64,000 bases of DNA from an uncultured Lachnospiraceae bacterium (GTDB taxonomy: Bacteria; Bacillota; Clostridia; Lachnospirales; Lachnospiraceae): positions 58,182 to 122,181 of the forward strand of contig CAJUDM010000013.1 in NCBI GenBank assembly GCA_910584915.1, in the 5' to 3' direction. The notes under the pieces are model-generated. The model was not told the DNA's origin, searched no databases, and was given only the letters and a program-made list of their open reading frames with translations. Below are positions 53,407 to 61,750 of the stretch, piece after piece. Position 1 is the first letter of the stretch. Each line of letters begins with the position of its first letter. Both the position numbers and the translations under genes were made by a program.

Positions 53407-54069
53407 ATGTACGCGAAGATTCAGATAACAGGGATAATAGAAGTGAAAACAGGTATGCATATCGGGGGCTCCTCCGCGTTTGCGGCGATCGGCGCGGTGG
53501 ACTCTCCGGTGATAAAAGACGCGCGCACGCGTCTGCCGATGCTGCCCGGAAGTTCTCTGAAGGGAAAGATGAGGACGTTGTTGGCGAAAGAATACAATAC
53601 TGATGTAGCCGCGAAACCGGATGATGATGCGGAGTGTCTGACAAGGCTGTTTGGGAGCGCGAAAAAAGGTCATGTAAAGCGGAGCAGGCTGATTGTTTCG
53701 GATATGTTTCTGGTCAACGAAGAGGAGCTGAGAAAACAGGGGCTTCAGAGCCTGACGGAAATTAAGTTTGAAAACACGATCAACAGAGCGACAGCGGTGG
53801 CAAATCCGAGGCAGATCGAGAGAGTGGTCAGGGGTTCACGCTTTGATCTGGATATGATATATGAGGCGGAGGCAGAGGCGCAGATCGTGGATGATTTCAG
53901 GATACTGGCGGAGGGGCTCAAACTGCTTCAGTATGATTATATCGGCGGAAACGGTTCCAGAGGATACGGAAAAATCATTTTTGACAGTCTGCAGGCTGAG
54001 ACGGTGGTGGGCGAGATATCGGAAGGAATATTGGAGCAATGCAACAGGATATTGCAGGAAGCGGTTTGA
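53407..54069 (+). CDS. csm3: Type III-A backbone subunit and target RNase Csm3
   Basis: 220 residues, Cas7-type RAMP. It contains IEVKTGMHIGGSSAFAAIGA, the RNase-site region AVDSPVIKDARTRLPMLPGS (with the conserved Asp), SLKGKMRTLLA, and the Gly-rich loop YIGGNGSRGYGKI. Multiple copies coat the crRNA and cut target RNA every six bases. AGGAGG precedes the ATG. Confidence 0.95.
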   Translation: MYAKIQITGIIEVKTGMHIGGSSAFAAIGAVDSPVIKDARTRLPMLPGSSLKGKMRTLLAKEYNTDVAAKPDDDAECLTRLFGSAKKGHVKRSRLIVSDMFLVNEEELRKQGLQSLTEIKFENTINRATAVANPRQIERVVRGSRFDLDMIYEAEAEAQIVDDFRILAEGLKLLQYDYIGGNGSRGYGKIIFDSLQAETVVGEISEGILEQCNRILQEAV

Positions 54070-54087
54070 CAGCGGCGGGAGGGGTGC

Positions 54088-55011
54088 ATGGATTATAAGT
54101 TGTACAGATTTGCTTTCCGGGGTGCGGTTCATTTTGGAAGGCAGAATCTTGATGAGGGAGAGTATACATGCTGTGCGGATACCGTTTTCTCCGCTCTGTG
54201 TCAGGAGGCGTTGAGAGTGGGAGGCGATGTTCTGCAGAGTCTGTATGGGGCGGCGAAGGAGGGAAAGCTTCTGCTATCGGATGCGTTTCCTTATATGGGA
54301 GGTACCTATTTTGTGCCGAAACCCATAAAACATATCGATTTCGGGGAGCGCGCCGGGGATTCCACAGTAAAGAAAGCGTTTAAAAAGCTGAAGTATATTC
54401 CGGCGGATATGCTGGATATCTATCTGCAGGGCGGGTATGATATCATGGCGGCGCCTGATCTGAGAGCGCTCGGAGATTTTGAGATGAAGACGGTCGCGTC
54501 GATCCGGGGGGAGGAGGAGACAAGGCCGTACAGAGTGGGGACCTTTTATTATCATCCGGGAAACGGGCTGTATCTGATCGCCGGGTACGAGGGGGAGGAG
54601 ATCCGGGAACTGCTGGAAAAACTGTTGAGGAGCCTTTCCTTCAGCGGGCTGGGCGGAAAACGGGCGTCGGGGTTCGGAAGGTTTGTATTGTCCTGCGACG
54701 GGATACCGGCAGAGCTGAAAAAAAGGCTTGAGGGAACCGGAACGGGATATATGACGCTGTCGGCGGCGCTGCCGACGGACGGGGAACTGGAGGAGGCTAT
54801 GGAAGGAGCGGAGTATCTTCTGGACAAGAGGAGCGGCTTCATCTCGTCGGAGAGTTACGCGGAAGAACAGATGAGGAAGAGAGATCTGTATGTTTTCAGG
54901 GCGGGCTCCTGTTTCAGGACGGGGTTCCGCGGGGATGTCTATGATGTGTCGGACGGCGGAGGAAGACACCCCGTGTACCGCTATGCGAAGCCAATGCTGA
55001 TGGAGGTGTAG
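54088..55011 (+). CDS. csm4: Type III-A subunit Csm4
   Basis: 307 residues, Cas5-type RAMP that holds the crRNA 5' handle next to Csm1. Seen: YRFAFRGAVHFGRQNLDEGE, TVFSALCQEAL, SFSGLGGKRASGFGRFVLSC and the C-terminal HPVYRYAKPMLMEV. Starts after GGGAGGGG. Three bases separate it from csm5. Confidence 0.93.
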   Translation: MDYKLYRFAFRGAVHFGRQNLDEGEYTCCADTVFSALCQEALRVGGDVLQSLYGAAKEGKLLLSDAFPYMGGTYFVPKPIKHIDFGERAGDSTVKKAFKKLKYIPADMLDIYLQGGYDIMAAPDLRALGDFEMKTVASIRGEEETRPYRVGTFYYHPGNGLYLIAGYEGEEIRELLEKLLRSLSFSGLGGKRASGFGRFVLSCDGIPAELKKRLEGTGTGYMTLSAALPTDGELEEAMEGAEYLLDKRSGFISSESYAEEQMRKRDLYVFRAGSCFRTGFRGDVYDVSDGGGRHPVYRYAKPMLMEV

Positions 55012-55014
55012 ACT

Positions 55015-56142
55015 ATGAAACAGTATCTGAAGTGCTATCAGGTTGTCATGCGTACGGTGGGGCCGGTGTTTGTCGGAAGTGGAAAAGAGATCATGAAAAA
55101 GGAGTATCTTTTCCTCGACAGAAAAAAAGCGGTGGGAATACCGGATATCCGGAAGCTGTATGCGGAGCTGCGGAAAAGAAATAAGGGTACGGCATTCGAG
55201 GAGTATCTGCTGGGGTGGGAGAGGAGCGACCTGACGCAGTGGCTTGGCGGACAGAGGATAAGGCCGGAAGATCTGCGCCCGCTTTTGAAATATACGCTGG
55301 ACTGCGGGGATGCAATCCTTGAGGGAGGCAGCAGGCTGCAGATCATGGAGTGTATCAAGGACGCCTATGGAAAGCCGTATATACCGGGAAGTTCTCTGAA
55401 GGGAATGTTTCGCACGATACTGCTCGGCGCGGATATCATCAAAAATCCCGAAAAGTATCAGGAAGAGAAGAGCAGGATGCGACAGGAGGCGACGGACAGT
55501 CGCGACAGAAGAAATTATTATCTGAAAAACAGTATGGCAGGGATAGAGAATAAGGCGTACAGAGTACTGAACAGGACGGAGAGGAAACCGACGGATGCTG
55601 TGAACGATCTGATGCAGGGTTTTATAGTCAGCGACAGTGAACCGTTGTCCACAGATGACCTTGTATTGTGCCAGAAGATCGACAGGCACACGGACGGGAC
55701 GGAAAAAAGGCTTCCGATGCTCAGGGAATGCATAAAACCGGGCACGGAGATCCGGTTTACCATAACGATAGATACAAACACCTGCAGACTGTCAGACGGG
55801 CAGCTTAAAGACGCCGTCAAACTGTTTGTGACGAGTTATTACAGGAATTTTTCAAAAGCTTTCACAGGTATGGAGGTTCCGGGAGTCAACTATGTGCTGT
55901 GCGGAGGCGGGTGCGGGTTCGTGTCGAAAACGATTATCTATCCGATGTATGGTAAGCCGGAGGGGATCGAAATGGCGCAGCGCGTATTCGAGCACACGGT
56001 TTCGGATAAGGTGAAAAGAGAGCACAAGCACTATCTTGATAAGAAATACGGCGCATCACCGCATACGATCAAGTGTACGAGATACCGGGGGAAATTGTTG
56101 CAGATGGGTGTTTGCAGGATCGAGAAAATAGAGTCGATATAG
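55015..56142 (+). CDS. csm5: Type III-A subunit Csm5
   Basis: 375 residues, Cas7-like cap of the complex at the crRNA 3' end. Motifs: VVMRTVGPVFVGSGKEIMKK, KPYIPGSSLKGMFRTILLGA, NDLMQGFIVSDSEPL and YGASPHTIKCTRYRGKLLQ. Last gene before the array leader, 140 bases upstream of the first repeat. Confidence 0.94.
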   Translation: MKQYLKCYQVVMRTVGPVFVGSGKEIMKKEYLFLDRKKAVGIPDIRKLYAELRKRNKGTAFEEYLLGWERSDLTQWLGGQRIRPEDLRPLLKYTLDCGDAILEGGSRLQIMECIKDAYGKPYIPGSSLKGMFRTILLGADIIKNPEKYQEEKSRMRQEATDSRDRRNYYLKNSMAGIENKAYRVLNRTERKPTDAVNDLMQGFIVSDSEPLSTDDLVLCQKIDRHTDGTEKRLPMLRECIKPGTEIRFTITIDTNTCRLSDGQLKDAVKLFVTSYYRNFSKAFTGMEVPGVNYVLCGGGCGFVSKTIIYPMYGKPEGIEMAQRVFEHTVSDKVKREHKHYLDKKYGASPHTIKCTRYRGKLLQMGVCRIEKIESI

Positions 56143-56281
56143 GAGATTTTCCCGCGCGCCTTGAAAATACTGGCGTTTCAGTTGTTTTTTGTCGGTGATC
56201 GCAGGGAATTTATGTCAGAAATTGTTTTCCCCCGCAAATGCTGTTTTGAACAGAGGCGGACAGCGGAGTGCGGGGGAGAGG
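56143..56281 (+). promoter_or_regulatory. CRISPR leader with GC-rich hairpin
   Basis: The gap between csm5 and the first repeat is the leader by orientation. It holds CCCCCGCA (56229-56236) complementary to TGCGGGGG (56269-56276), ending five bases before repeat 1, with an inner CTGTTTTGAACAG palindrome. No strong -10/-35 pair was seen, so the array may be read through from the csm genes. Confidence 0.55.
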
Positions 56282-57335
56282 ATTTAGGATAGAAGAGCCC
56301 CGGGAGGGGACGGAAACCATATCCGCATGTATATTTTAACATAATCTCCACCTTATTTAGGATAGAAGAGCCCCGGGAGGGGACGGAAACCAACTCACTC
56401 GATCCGCTTGATCTGGAGGGAATATTTAGGATAGAAGAGCCCCGGGAGGGGACGGAAACTCAAGCCCGTTTGTATCTGTGTAAATAAAATTTTATTTAGG
56501 ATAGAAGAGCCCCGGGAGGGGACGGAAACGAAACACGACAGCTTTAAGGACGGAGGTCAAGAATTTAGGATAGAAGAGCCCCGGGAGGGGACGGAAACGG
56601 ATATAGTTGATGGCAACATATCCGCAAGGATTATTTAGGATAGAAGAGCCCCGGGAGGGGACGGAAACGATTTTACAATTTTCCATGTGCTGTTATCTTT
56701 CATATTTAGGATAGAAGAGCCCCGGGAGGGGACGGAAACTTTTCCCACGTAATTTATTGTAGTCAAAAGCCATATTTAGGATAGAAGAGCCCCGGGAGGG
56801 GACGGAAACTGGACGGCTACTGTTTCACTTAGATCGGATTTTGTTTATTTAGGATAGAAGAGCCCCGGGAGGGGACGGAAACTGTGTATCGAGTTATACC
56901 CGTGTGAAAATACGCACCAATTTAGGATAGAAGAGCCCCGGGAGGGGACGGAAACCCGACATATCCACTTTTCTGGATGGATTCTGCTATCTCATTTAGG
57001 ATAGAAGAGCCCCGGGAGGGGACGGAAACAATTAAGTCGCCCTTGCTATATTTTTTATATTCCTGATTTAGGATAGAAGAGCCCCGGGAGGGGACGGAAA
57101 CCATCCTCGTCGCACTCACAATACTGGAGTGCGTAATTTAGGATAGAAGAGCCCCGGGAGGGGACGGAAACCATCCTGTTTGGCTGTTTTTGTTTCTTTC
57201 TGATAATTTAGGATAGAAGAGCCCCGGGAGGGGACGGAAACGCAAAATGATTGTATTATTCATTTTCCCTCCTATATTTAGGATAGAAGAGCCCCGGGAG
57301 GGGACGGAAACAATCATCGTTTGTATCTCATCACT

Positions 57336-57418
57336 CCCAAATACTCCATTTAGGATAGAAGAGCCCCGGGAGAAAACAGCATGAAAATAATTATAAATTA
57401 AAATTACCCAAATACTCC
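57336..57418 (+). repeat. Broken repeat unit with partial duplication
   Basis: The repeat at 57348 stops after 25 bp (57372), losing its last 11 bases including the ACGGAAAC handle. It is followed by a 34-bp AT-rich stretch and then CCCAAATACTCC, which also precedes the truncated repeat (57336-57347). The 37-bp string from 57336 to 57372 is thus repeated from 57407. This looks like an internal rearrangement or insertion. Confidence 0.8.
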
Positions 57419-57707
57419 ATTTAGGATAGAAGAGCCCCGGGAGGGGACGGAAACTGATATTGAAAATCCCATTGTCTCCGCGAAATCCTCAAATTTAGGA
57501 TAGAAGAGCCCCGGGAGGGGACGGAAACTCTTAAATCGTCGTCCATAAGATTTACCGAAACCTCAATTTAGGATAGAAGAGCCCCGGGAGGGGACGGAAA
57601 CTGTCAATACTGCCTAATGGCCTTTTTGTGCCAGTCATTTAGGATAGAAGAGCCCCGGGAGGGGACGGAAACCATATACCATCATGACTACCATTGCCAT
57701 TATCGGA

Positions 57708-58074
57708 ATTTAGAATAAATGAACCCCGCTAGGGGACGGAAATTTCGTCGGGCTTCTCAGATTCCTGGGGCTTTTCAACTTCATTTAGAATAGATAAATC
57801 CCGGGAAGGGACGGAAACTATCCATTCCCTCCTGTTTGGTGTTTGTTATCTATTTGGAATAGATGAACCCCGCTAGGGGACAGAGATGGATATTACTATA
57901 TATTCGAGTAATCAGGTCTGTTTTAGAGTAAAGGAGCCTCGTTAGGGGACGGAAACCACTCATCACAATTTCCATCGTGAGTTCCATCTTTATTTAGAGT
58001 GGATAAGCCACATGAGGGGATGGAAATGGCTCAGGAGTTTCTTCTAAAATAAAAGCCCCGTAAGGGGACGGAAT
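57708..58074 (+). repeat. Degenerate trailer end of the CRISPR array
   Basis: Five full-length repeats with many substitutions (for example core CCCCGCTAGGGG at 57708 and 57852, GCCTCGTTAGGGG at 57921) and a shortened last one (GCCCCGTAAGGGGACGGAAT). Changes usually keep a stem-loop core. The oldest spacers lie here. Confidence 0.9.
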
Positions 58075-58146
58075 GGTTATTTCCTGCAACTACCGTCATT
58101 TGGCATAATTTTTATAATAGAAAAGGAATATCTCCATATAATAAAG

Positions 58147-58183
58147 TGTACACTGTTGACAAAACGTACATTTTTATTATAAT
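58147..58183 (+). promoter_or_regulatory. Promoter with possible operator for the TA-like pair
   Basis: TTGACA (58156-58161), 16 bases, TATAAT (58178-58183): near-consensus. Inverted arms TGTAC (58147-58151) and GTACA (58166-58170) flank the -35, and GTGTACAC (58146-58153) is itself palindromic. This fits autoregulation by an antitoxin, but is inferred. Confidence 0.7.
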
Positions 58184-58198
58184 GGAGGTATAAAGGAG

Positions 58199-58633
58199 AT
58201 GATTGATATGTTGATGGAACAGGCTACTGCCGTGAGAAAGGAATGGAGTGCTGTCTGTGACAGTGTTATTCATGAAAAACCTAAATTTATAAAGCGCACA
58301 AGAGACAAGATGTGGTTCTCAAATCTGGATACAATGTTTGAAATCTTGCAGGTGTATCAATTTACGGCGTTGAGATATGTTGAAGATGATGGATCTGTTA
58401 CATTATCTCTCAATGAGATAGATATTATAGAGAACGGAAAAGATGAGCGGGAAGCGCGTTTGAATATGGGAAAAGCTATATTGGAGTACGCTTTAGATTA
58501 TTACAATGAATACGAAATGTATTCTCACAGTCCGAACAGAAAGAAGCATATCCCGTATATTTTTAAAGCGTTGATTATAGACAGTCCAGAAAGGATAGGA
58601 GATATGCTGCAATGCCCAGATGGAAAGAACTGA
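58199..58633 (+). CDS. Antitoxin-like protein between CRISPR array and cas1
   Basis: 144 residues. The start region ATAVRKEWSAVCDSVIHEKP followed by KFIKRTRDKMWFSNLD resembles the N-terminal fold of Phd/YefM-type antitoxins. The C-terminal half has LNMGKAILEYALDYYNEYEM and a basic, Tyr-rich end. A start at 58208 is also possible given AAAGGAG. The 3' end overlaps the next gene by 22 bases, indicating translational coupling. AT-rich compared with the csm genes. Function as antitoxin is inferred from the partner, overlap and promoter. Confidence 0.6.
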   Translation: MIDMLMEQATAVRKEWSAVCDSVIHEKPKFIKRTRDKMWFSNLDTMFEILQVYQFTALRYVEDDGSVTLSLNEIDIIENGKDEREARLNMGKAILEYALDYYNEYEMYSHSPNRKKHIPYIFKALIIDSPERIGDMLQCPDGKN

Positions 58634-58830
58634 AGAGATTTTGTGATAGAGACGGATGGGAATTATATAAAGATACGGATCATTATTACTACCGTAAAAC
58701 GGATGATAGTGGGAATATAAAATTGACGAAGGTTTCAAAAGGCTCCGGGGAGATCCATTCTCATATGTGGAAAGAAATTTTAAAAAAACAGTTGCAGGTG
58801 ACGCAGGAGTATTTTAACAGTAAAATTTAG
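58612..58830 (+). CDS. HicA-like small protein (candidate toxin)
   Basis: 72 residues. MPRWKELKRFCDRDGWELYK, then DTDHYYYRKTDD, follows the HicA pattern of a helix, Gly-Trp and a conserved His on a beta strand (double-stranded-RNA-binding-like fold). HicA toxins cut mRNA. The strand/helix end (KVSKGSGEIHSHMWKEILKK) also fits. It overlaps the upstream gene by 22 bases; here the presumed antitoxin comes first, unlike classical hicAB. A hairpin separates the pair from cas1. Confidence 0.6.
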   Translation: MPRWKELKRFCDRDGWELYKDTDHYYYRKTDDSGNIKLTKVSKGSGEIHSHMWKEILKKQLQVTQEYFNSKI

Positions 58831-58853
58831 TATTCAGTATCACTGTGAATTAA

Positions 58854-58881
58854 AAAGCCACCGAGAAGAACTGGTGGCTTT
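58854..58881 (+). terminator. Possible terminator between TA-like pair and cas1
   Basis: AAAGCCACC (58854-58862) pairs perfectly with GGTGGCTTT (58873-58881); the following stretch is TAAAAATTT, so termination may be incomplete. Confidence 0.6.
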
Positions 58882-58921
58882 AAAAATTTAAGATATTGAT
58901 ATACTATGAGAGGATAGATAA

Positions 58922-59923
58922 ATGAGCCTGTTGTTTGTAAATGAGAATAAAGCGACTATCGGGATAGAGGCAAACAGATGTGTGGTGAAGTATGCAGATG
59001 GAATGCGAAAAATGGTTCCGATCGAGACAATGGAAAGCATTACGATCATGGGACATGCCCAAATGACTACACAGTGTGTGCAGGAATGTCTGAAACGGGG
59101 AATCCCTGTGGCTTATTTTTCAAAGGGCGGAACATATTTCGGGAGACTGCAGTCAACAGGGCATATCAGCGCGGAGAGACAGAGAAAGCAATGTATTCTG
59201 TATGAGTCACAATTTGCAACGGATCTGGCAAAAAATATAATCAGCGCCAAGTTAAAAAATCAACAGGTAGTGCTCAGAAGATATGAAAAGAGCAAGGGGA
59301 TTTCCGTAGATGAGCAATTAAAAATGTTACATATTTGCAGAGATAAAACAACACGTTGCCAGACGATCGCTGAACTGATAGGATATGAGGGACAGGGGGC
59401 AAAGGCATACTTTGAAGGCCTTTCCAGATTGATAGATACTGATTTCAAGTTCCATGGCAGAAATAAACAACCGCCAAGGGATGAATTTAACTCCATGATC
59501 AGTCTTGGTTATTCTGTTTTGATGAACGAACTGTATGCCAAAATAGAAACGAAAGGTCTGAATCCTTACTTCGGGTTTATGCACAGGGATAAGGAGAAGC
59601 ATCCGACACTTGCAAGTGATATGATGGAAGAATGGAGAGCAGTCATAGTTGATTCTACCGTTATGAGCATGATAAACGGTCATGAAATGCACAAGGAAGA
59701 TTTTGTGATCGATCTGGAAGAGCCTGGATGCTACCTGACAAGAAATGGTATAAAGAAATATCTGTCTAAACTGGAAGGAAAACTTCAGACAGAGGTGAGA
59801 TATCTCAATTATATTGATTATGCAGTGAGTTTCAGAAGAGGAATTGCATTGCAGATCAATACGCTTGTGAGAGCGATTGAAGAGGAAGATGCGTCGTTAT
59901 ATAAACCGATTGAGATCAGATGA
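58922..59923 (+). CDS. cas1: CRISPR-associated integrase Cas1
   Basis: Integrates new spacers together with Cas2. 333 residues. N-terminal beta domain (LLFVNENKATIGIEANRCVV; TIMGHAQMTTQCVQECLKRG), C-terminal helical catalytic domain with conserved Glu in SVLMNELYAKIE, His221 in YFGFMHRDKEKHP and an acidic cluster SDMMEEWR. No reverse transcriptase fusion. Starts ATG 58922 after AGAGGATAG. Less GC-rich than csm genes. Confidence 0.95.
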   Translation: MSLLFVNENKATIGIEANRCVVKYADGMRKMVPIETMESITIMGHAQMTTQCVQECLKRGIPVAYFSKGGTYFGRLQSTGHISAERQRKQCILYESQFATDLAKNIISAKLKNQQVVLRRYEKSKGISVDEQLKMLHICRDKTTRCQTIAELIGYEGQGAKAYFEGLSRLIDTDFKFHGRNKQPPRDEFNSMISLGYSVLMNELYAKIETKGLNPYFGFMHRDKEKHPTLASDMMEEWRAVIVDSTVMSMINGHEMHKEDFVIDLEEPGCYLTRNGIKKYLSKLEGKLQTEVRYLNYIDYAVSFRRGIALQINTLVRAIEEEDASLYKPIEIR

Positions 59924-59947
59924 TGCAGATTTGTAAAGGAAGAGTTT

Positions 59948-60268
59948 ATGGATGAGGAAAATTATTTTTTTGATATAGAGGAAAGTCCGGGAAATGATAA
60001 AGTATTTGTCCTGATCATTTATGATATTACAGAGAATAAGACGAGAAATAAGCTGGCGAAAATGTTGTTGGGGTATGGGTTTCGTATACAGAAATCGGCA
60101 TTTGAGGCGGTGATAACCAGGAAAAAATACAGAGAACTGTTGGAACGTTTGCCGGCATATACGTCGTCTGTGGACAGCATCAGAGTATATAAAATTATTG
60201 GAAAAGGACAGGTGGTATCCTTTGGCAGACAGGAGACAGATGAAGAAGAGGACGTTATAGTTATCTGA
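59948..60268 (+). CDS. cas2: CRISPR-associated protein Cas2
   Basis: 106 residues; partner of Cas1. VFVLIIYDITENKTRNKLAK and GYGFRIQKSAFEAVITRKKY are the Cas2 hallmarks (Asp at the dimer interface). An acidic N-terminal extension (MDEENYFFDIEESPGNDK) precedes the core, and the C-terminus is acidic as well. 24 bases after cas1; AAGGAAGAG precedes the ATG. Confidence 0.95.
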   Translation: MDEENYFFDIEESPGNDKVFVLIIYDITENKTRNKLAKMLLGYGFRIQKSAFEAVITRKKYRELLERLPAYTSSVDSIRVYKIIGKGQVVSFGRQETDEEEDVIVI

Positions 60269-60279
60269 GGGGGGGATGA

Positions 60280-61608
60280 ATGATGAGTAAAAAAATTTTA
60301 TTCAGTCCGGTCGGGGGAACGGATCCGATCAAGTATTTGCGGGATGGTTCCATGCTGCATATATGCAGGCATTATCGACCGGATGTCGTATATTTGTATT
60401 TGTCACATGAAATGATGGAATATCACAGAAAAGACAACAGGTATGTGGATGCACTTGAGCGTCTGGGAGAATACCTTGCGCATCATTTTGAAGTGATACT
60501 GATCGATAGAGATGAGCTGATAGATGTGCAGAAGTACGATATTTTTTATAAAGACTTTCGGGAGGAGATCAGAAAGATAGAGAACATGATGACCGAGGGG
60601 GATGAGCTTCTGGTCAATATGGCTTCGGGAACACCCGCCATGAAGAGCGCGCTGTTAGTTATAGCGACGTTAGCTGAGCTGCGTTTTAAACCGATACAGG
60701 TGTCCACGCCGCAAAAAAAGATGAACGCCGAGCATGATGACAGGGAGGACTATGACTGTGTATTGAACTGGGAACTGAACGAGGATAATGCGAAGGAGGC
60801 TCCCAACCGCTGTACGGAGGCGGAATGTTTTAATCTGATCAAGATGTTGAAAATAGAGGCGATAAAAAAGCATGTGACAGCGTATGATTATACTGCGGCT
60901 CTGACGGTTGCCGAAGAACTCCGGCAGGATAAGGACATATCAGAAGACGCCTATTGCATGCTGCAGATCGCCGATGCGAGGGCAAAATTAAACCTCAGGA
61001 AGATTAGTGCGCTTGCAAATAAGAAGCATTATGATATTTACCCTGTCAGAGAGGGAGATAAACAGAAGATATTTGAATATGCGCTGGTGCTGCAGATGAA
61101 GATTGCCAAACAGGAGTACTGTGATTTCATCAGAGGGCTTACCCCTTTGGTGGTTGATCTGCTGGAAAATATCTTAAAGAGAGAGTGCGGGATAAATTTA
61201 TTGGATTGTTGCATCGAAAACAGAGAGGGCGTGCGGATATGGGAAAATCAGAAGCTTGCCAGGGTTGGAATTTTGCAGGTACTAAATAAGGCATATGCTG
61301 GCGGTTTTAAAGGAGGACCGGTCTATTCCGCCCATATTGCAAAGATTATCGAAGATAAAAGCGACGATATTGTACTAAAACAAAAGGTAAATGAGATCGT
61401 CGACGTCGAGAGAAAAGTACGCAATCCCGCGGCACATACGATCGTTTCAGTGACGGAGGAATGGGTAAAACGGGAGACGGGAAAAACGCCGCGGGAGATC
61501 ATGGAAAATCTTAAGTATTTGGTCGTCAGATCAGGCATAAATGCGAAAGACTCAGACTGGAAGTCCTATGATGATATGAATGACATGATAAAGAAATATT
61601 TGCGGTGA
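60280..61608 (+). CDS. csm6: Type III-A ancillary RNase Csm6 (CARF-HEPN)
   Basis: Non-specific RNase switched on by cyclic oligoadenylate from Csm1. 442 residues. N-terminal CARF domain (ILFSPVGGTDPIKYLRDGSM; GDELLVNMASGTPAMKSALL), C-terminal HEPN domain with the catalytic R-x4-H motif RNPAAH at residues 381-386. The ATGATG start follows GAGGGGGGGA. It comes directly after cas2 and closes the locus. No second CARF effector is seen. Confidence 0.93.
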   Translation: MMSKKILFSPVGGTDPIKYLRDGSMLHICRHYRPDVVYLYLSHEMMEYHRKDNRYVDALERLGEYLAHHFEVILIDRDELIDVQKYDIFYKDFREEIRKIENMMTEGDELLVNMASGTPAMKSALLVIATLAELRFKPIQVSTPQKKMNAEHDDREDYDCVLNWELNEDNAKEAPNRCTEAECFNLIKMLKIEAIKKHVTAYDYTAALTVAEELRQDKDISEDAYCMLQIADARAKLNLRKISALANKKHYDIYPVREGDKQKIFEYALVLQMKIAKQEYCDFIRGLTPLVVDLLENILKRECGINLLDCCIENREGVRIWENQKLARVGILQVLNKAYAGGFKGGPVYSAHIAKIIEDKSDDIVLKQKVNEIVDVERKVRNPAAHTIVSVTEEWVKRETGKTPREIMENLKYLVVRSGINAKDSDWKSYDDMNDMIKKYLR

Positions 61609-61750
61609 TGTTTGGGGCACCATGTGGCAGAGCGATAGTATAATGAGGAGTGATGGCCGAGAGTGCAGGCAGGACGGAGAATTCCGGCCGCCGTCAAATA
61701 TTTTGCACAGGGCGTTCATATACTGTAAAAAAGATATTTCAGAGGTATGA

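Larger units (their letters stand above)
56282..58074 (+). CRISPR. Type III-A CRISPR array, 26 repeat units
   Basis: 36-bp repeats start ATTTAGGATAGAAGAG, continue with the palindromic core CCCCGGGAGGGG and end ACGGAAAC, the classical type III 5' handle. Repeat starts: 56282, 56355, 56424, 56494, 56563, 56633, 56704, 56774, 56847, 56920, 56994, 57066, 57136, 57206, 57276, 57348 (truncated), 57419, 57493, 57566, 57637. Diverged repeats start at 57708, 57783, 57852, 57921 and 57992, and a partial one ends near 58074. Spacers are 33-39 bp. Transcription is left to right: the handle is at the right end of each repeat and decay is at the right end of the array. Confidence 0.97.

Noticed and set aside
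56178..57119. Minus-strand open frames over the CRISPR array with repeating SVPSRGSSIL peptides
   Set aside because: They are translations of the CRISPR repeat itself; repeat length a multiple of three keeps short frames open by chance.
56282..58074. Array transcribed from the right (from the cas1 side)
   Set aside because: The ACGGAAAC handle lies at the right end of each repeat and repeat decay is on the right, both of which fit left-to-right transcription.
58922..60268. Reverse transcriptase linked to cas1, given the mRNA-sense spacers
   Set aside because: Cas1 has normal length and no RT motif (such as YADD) is found in it or its neighbours.
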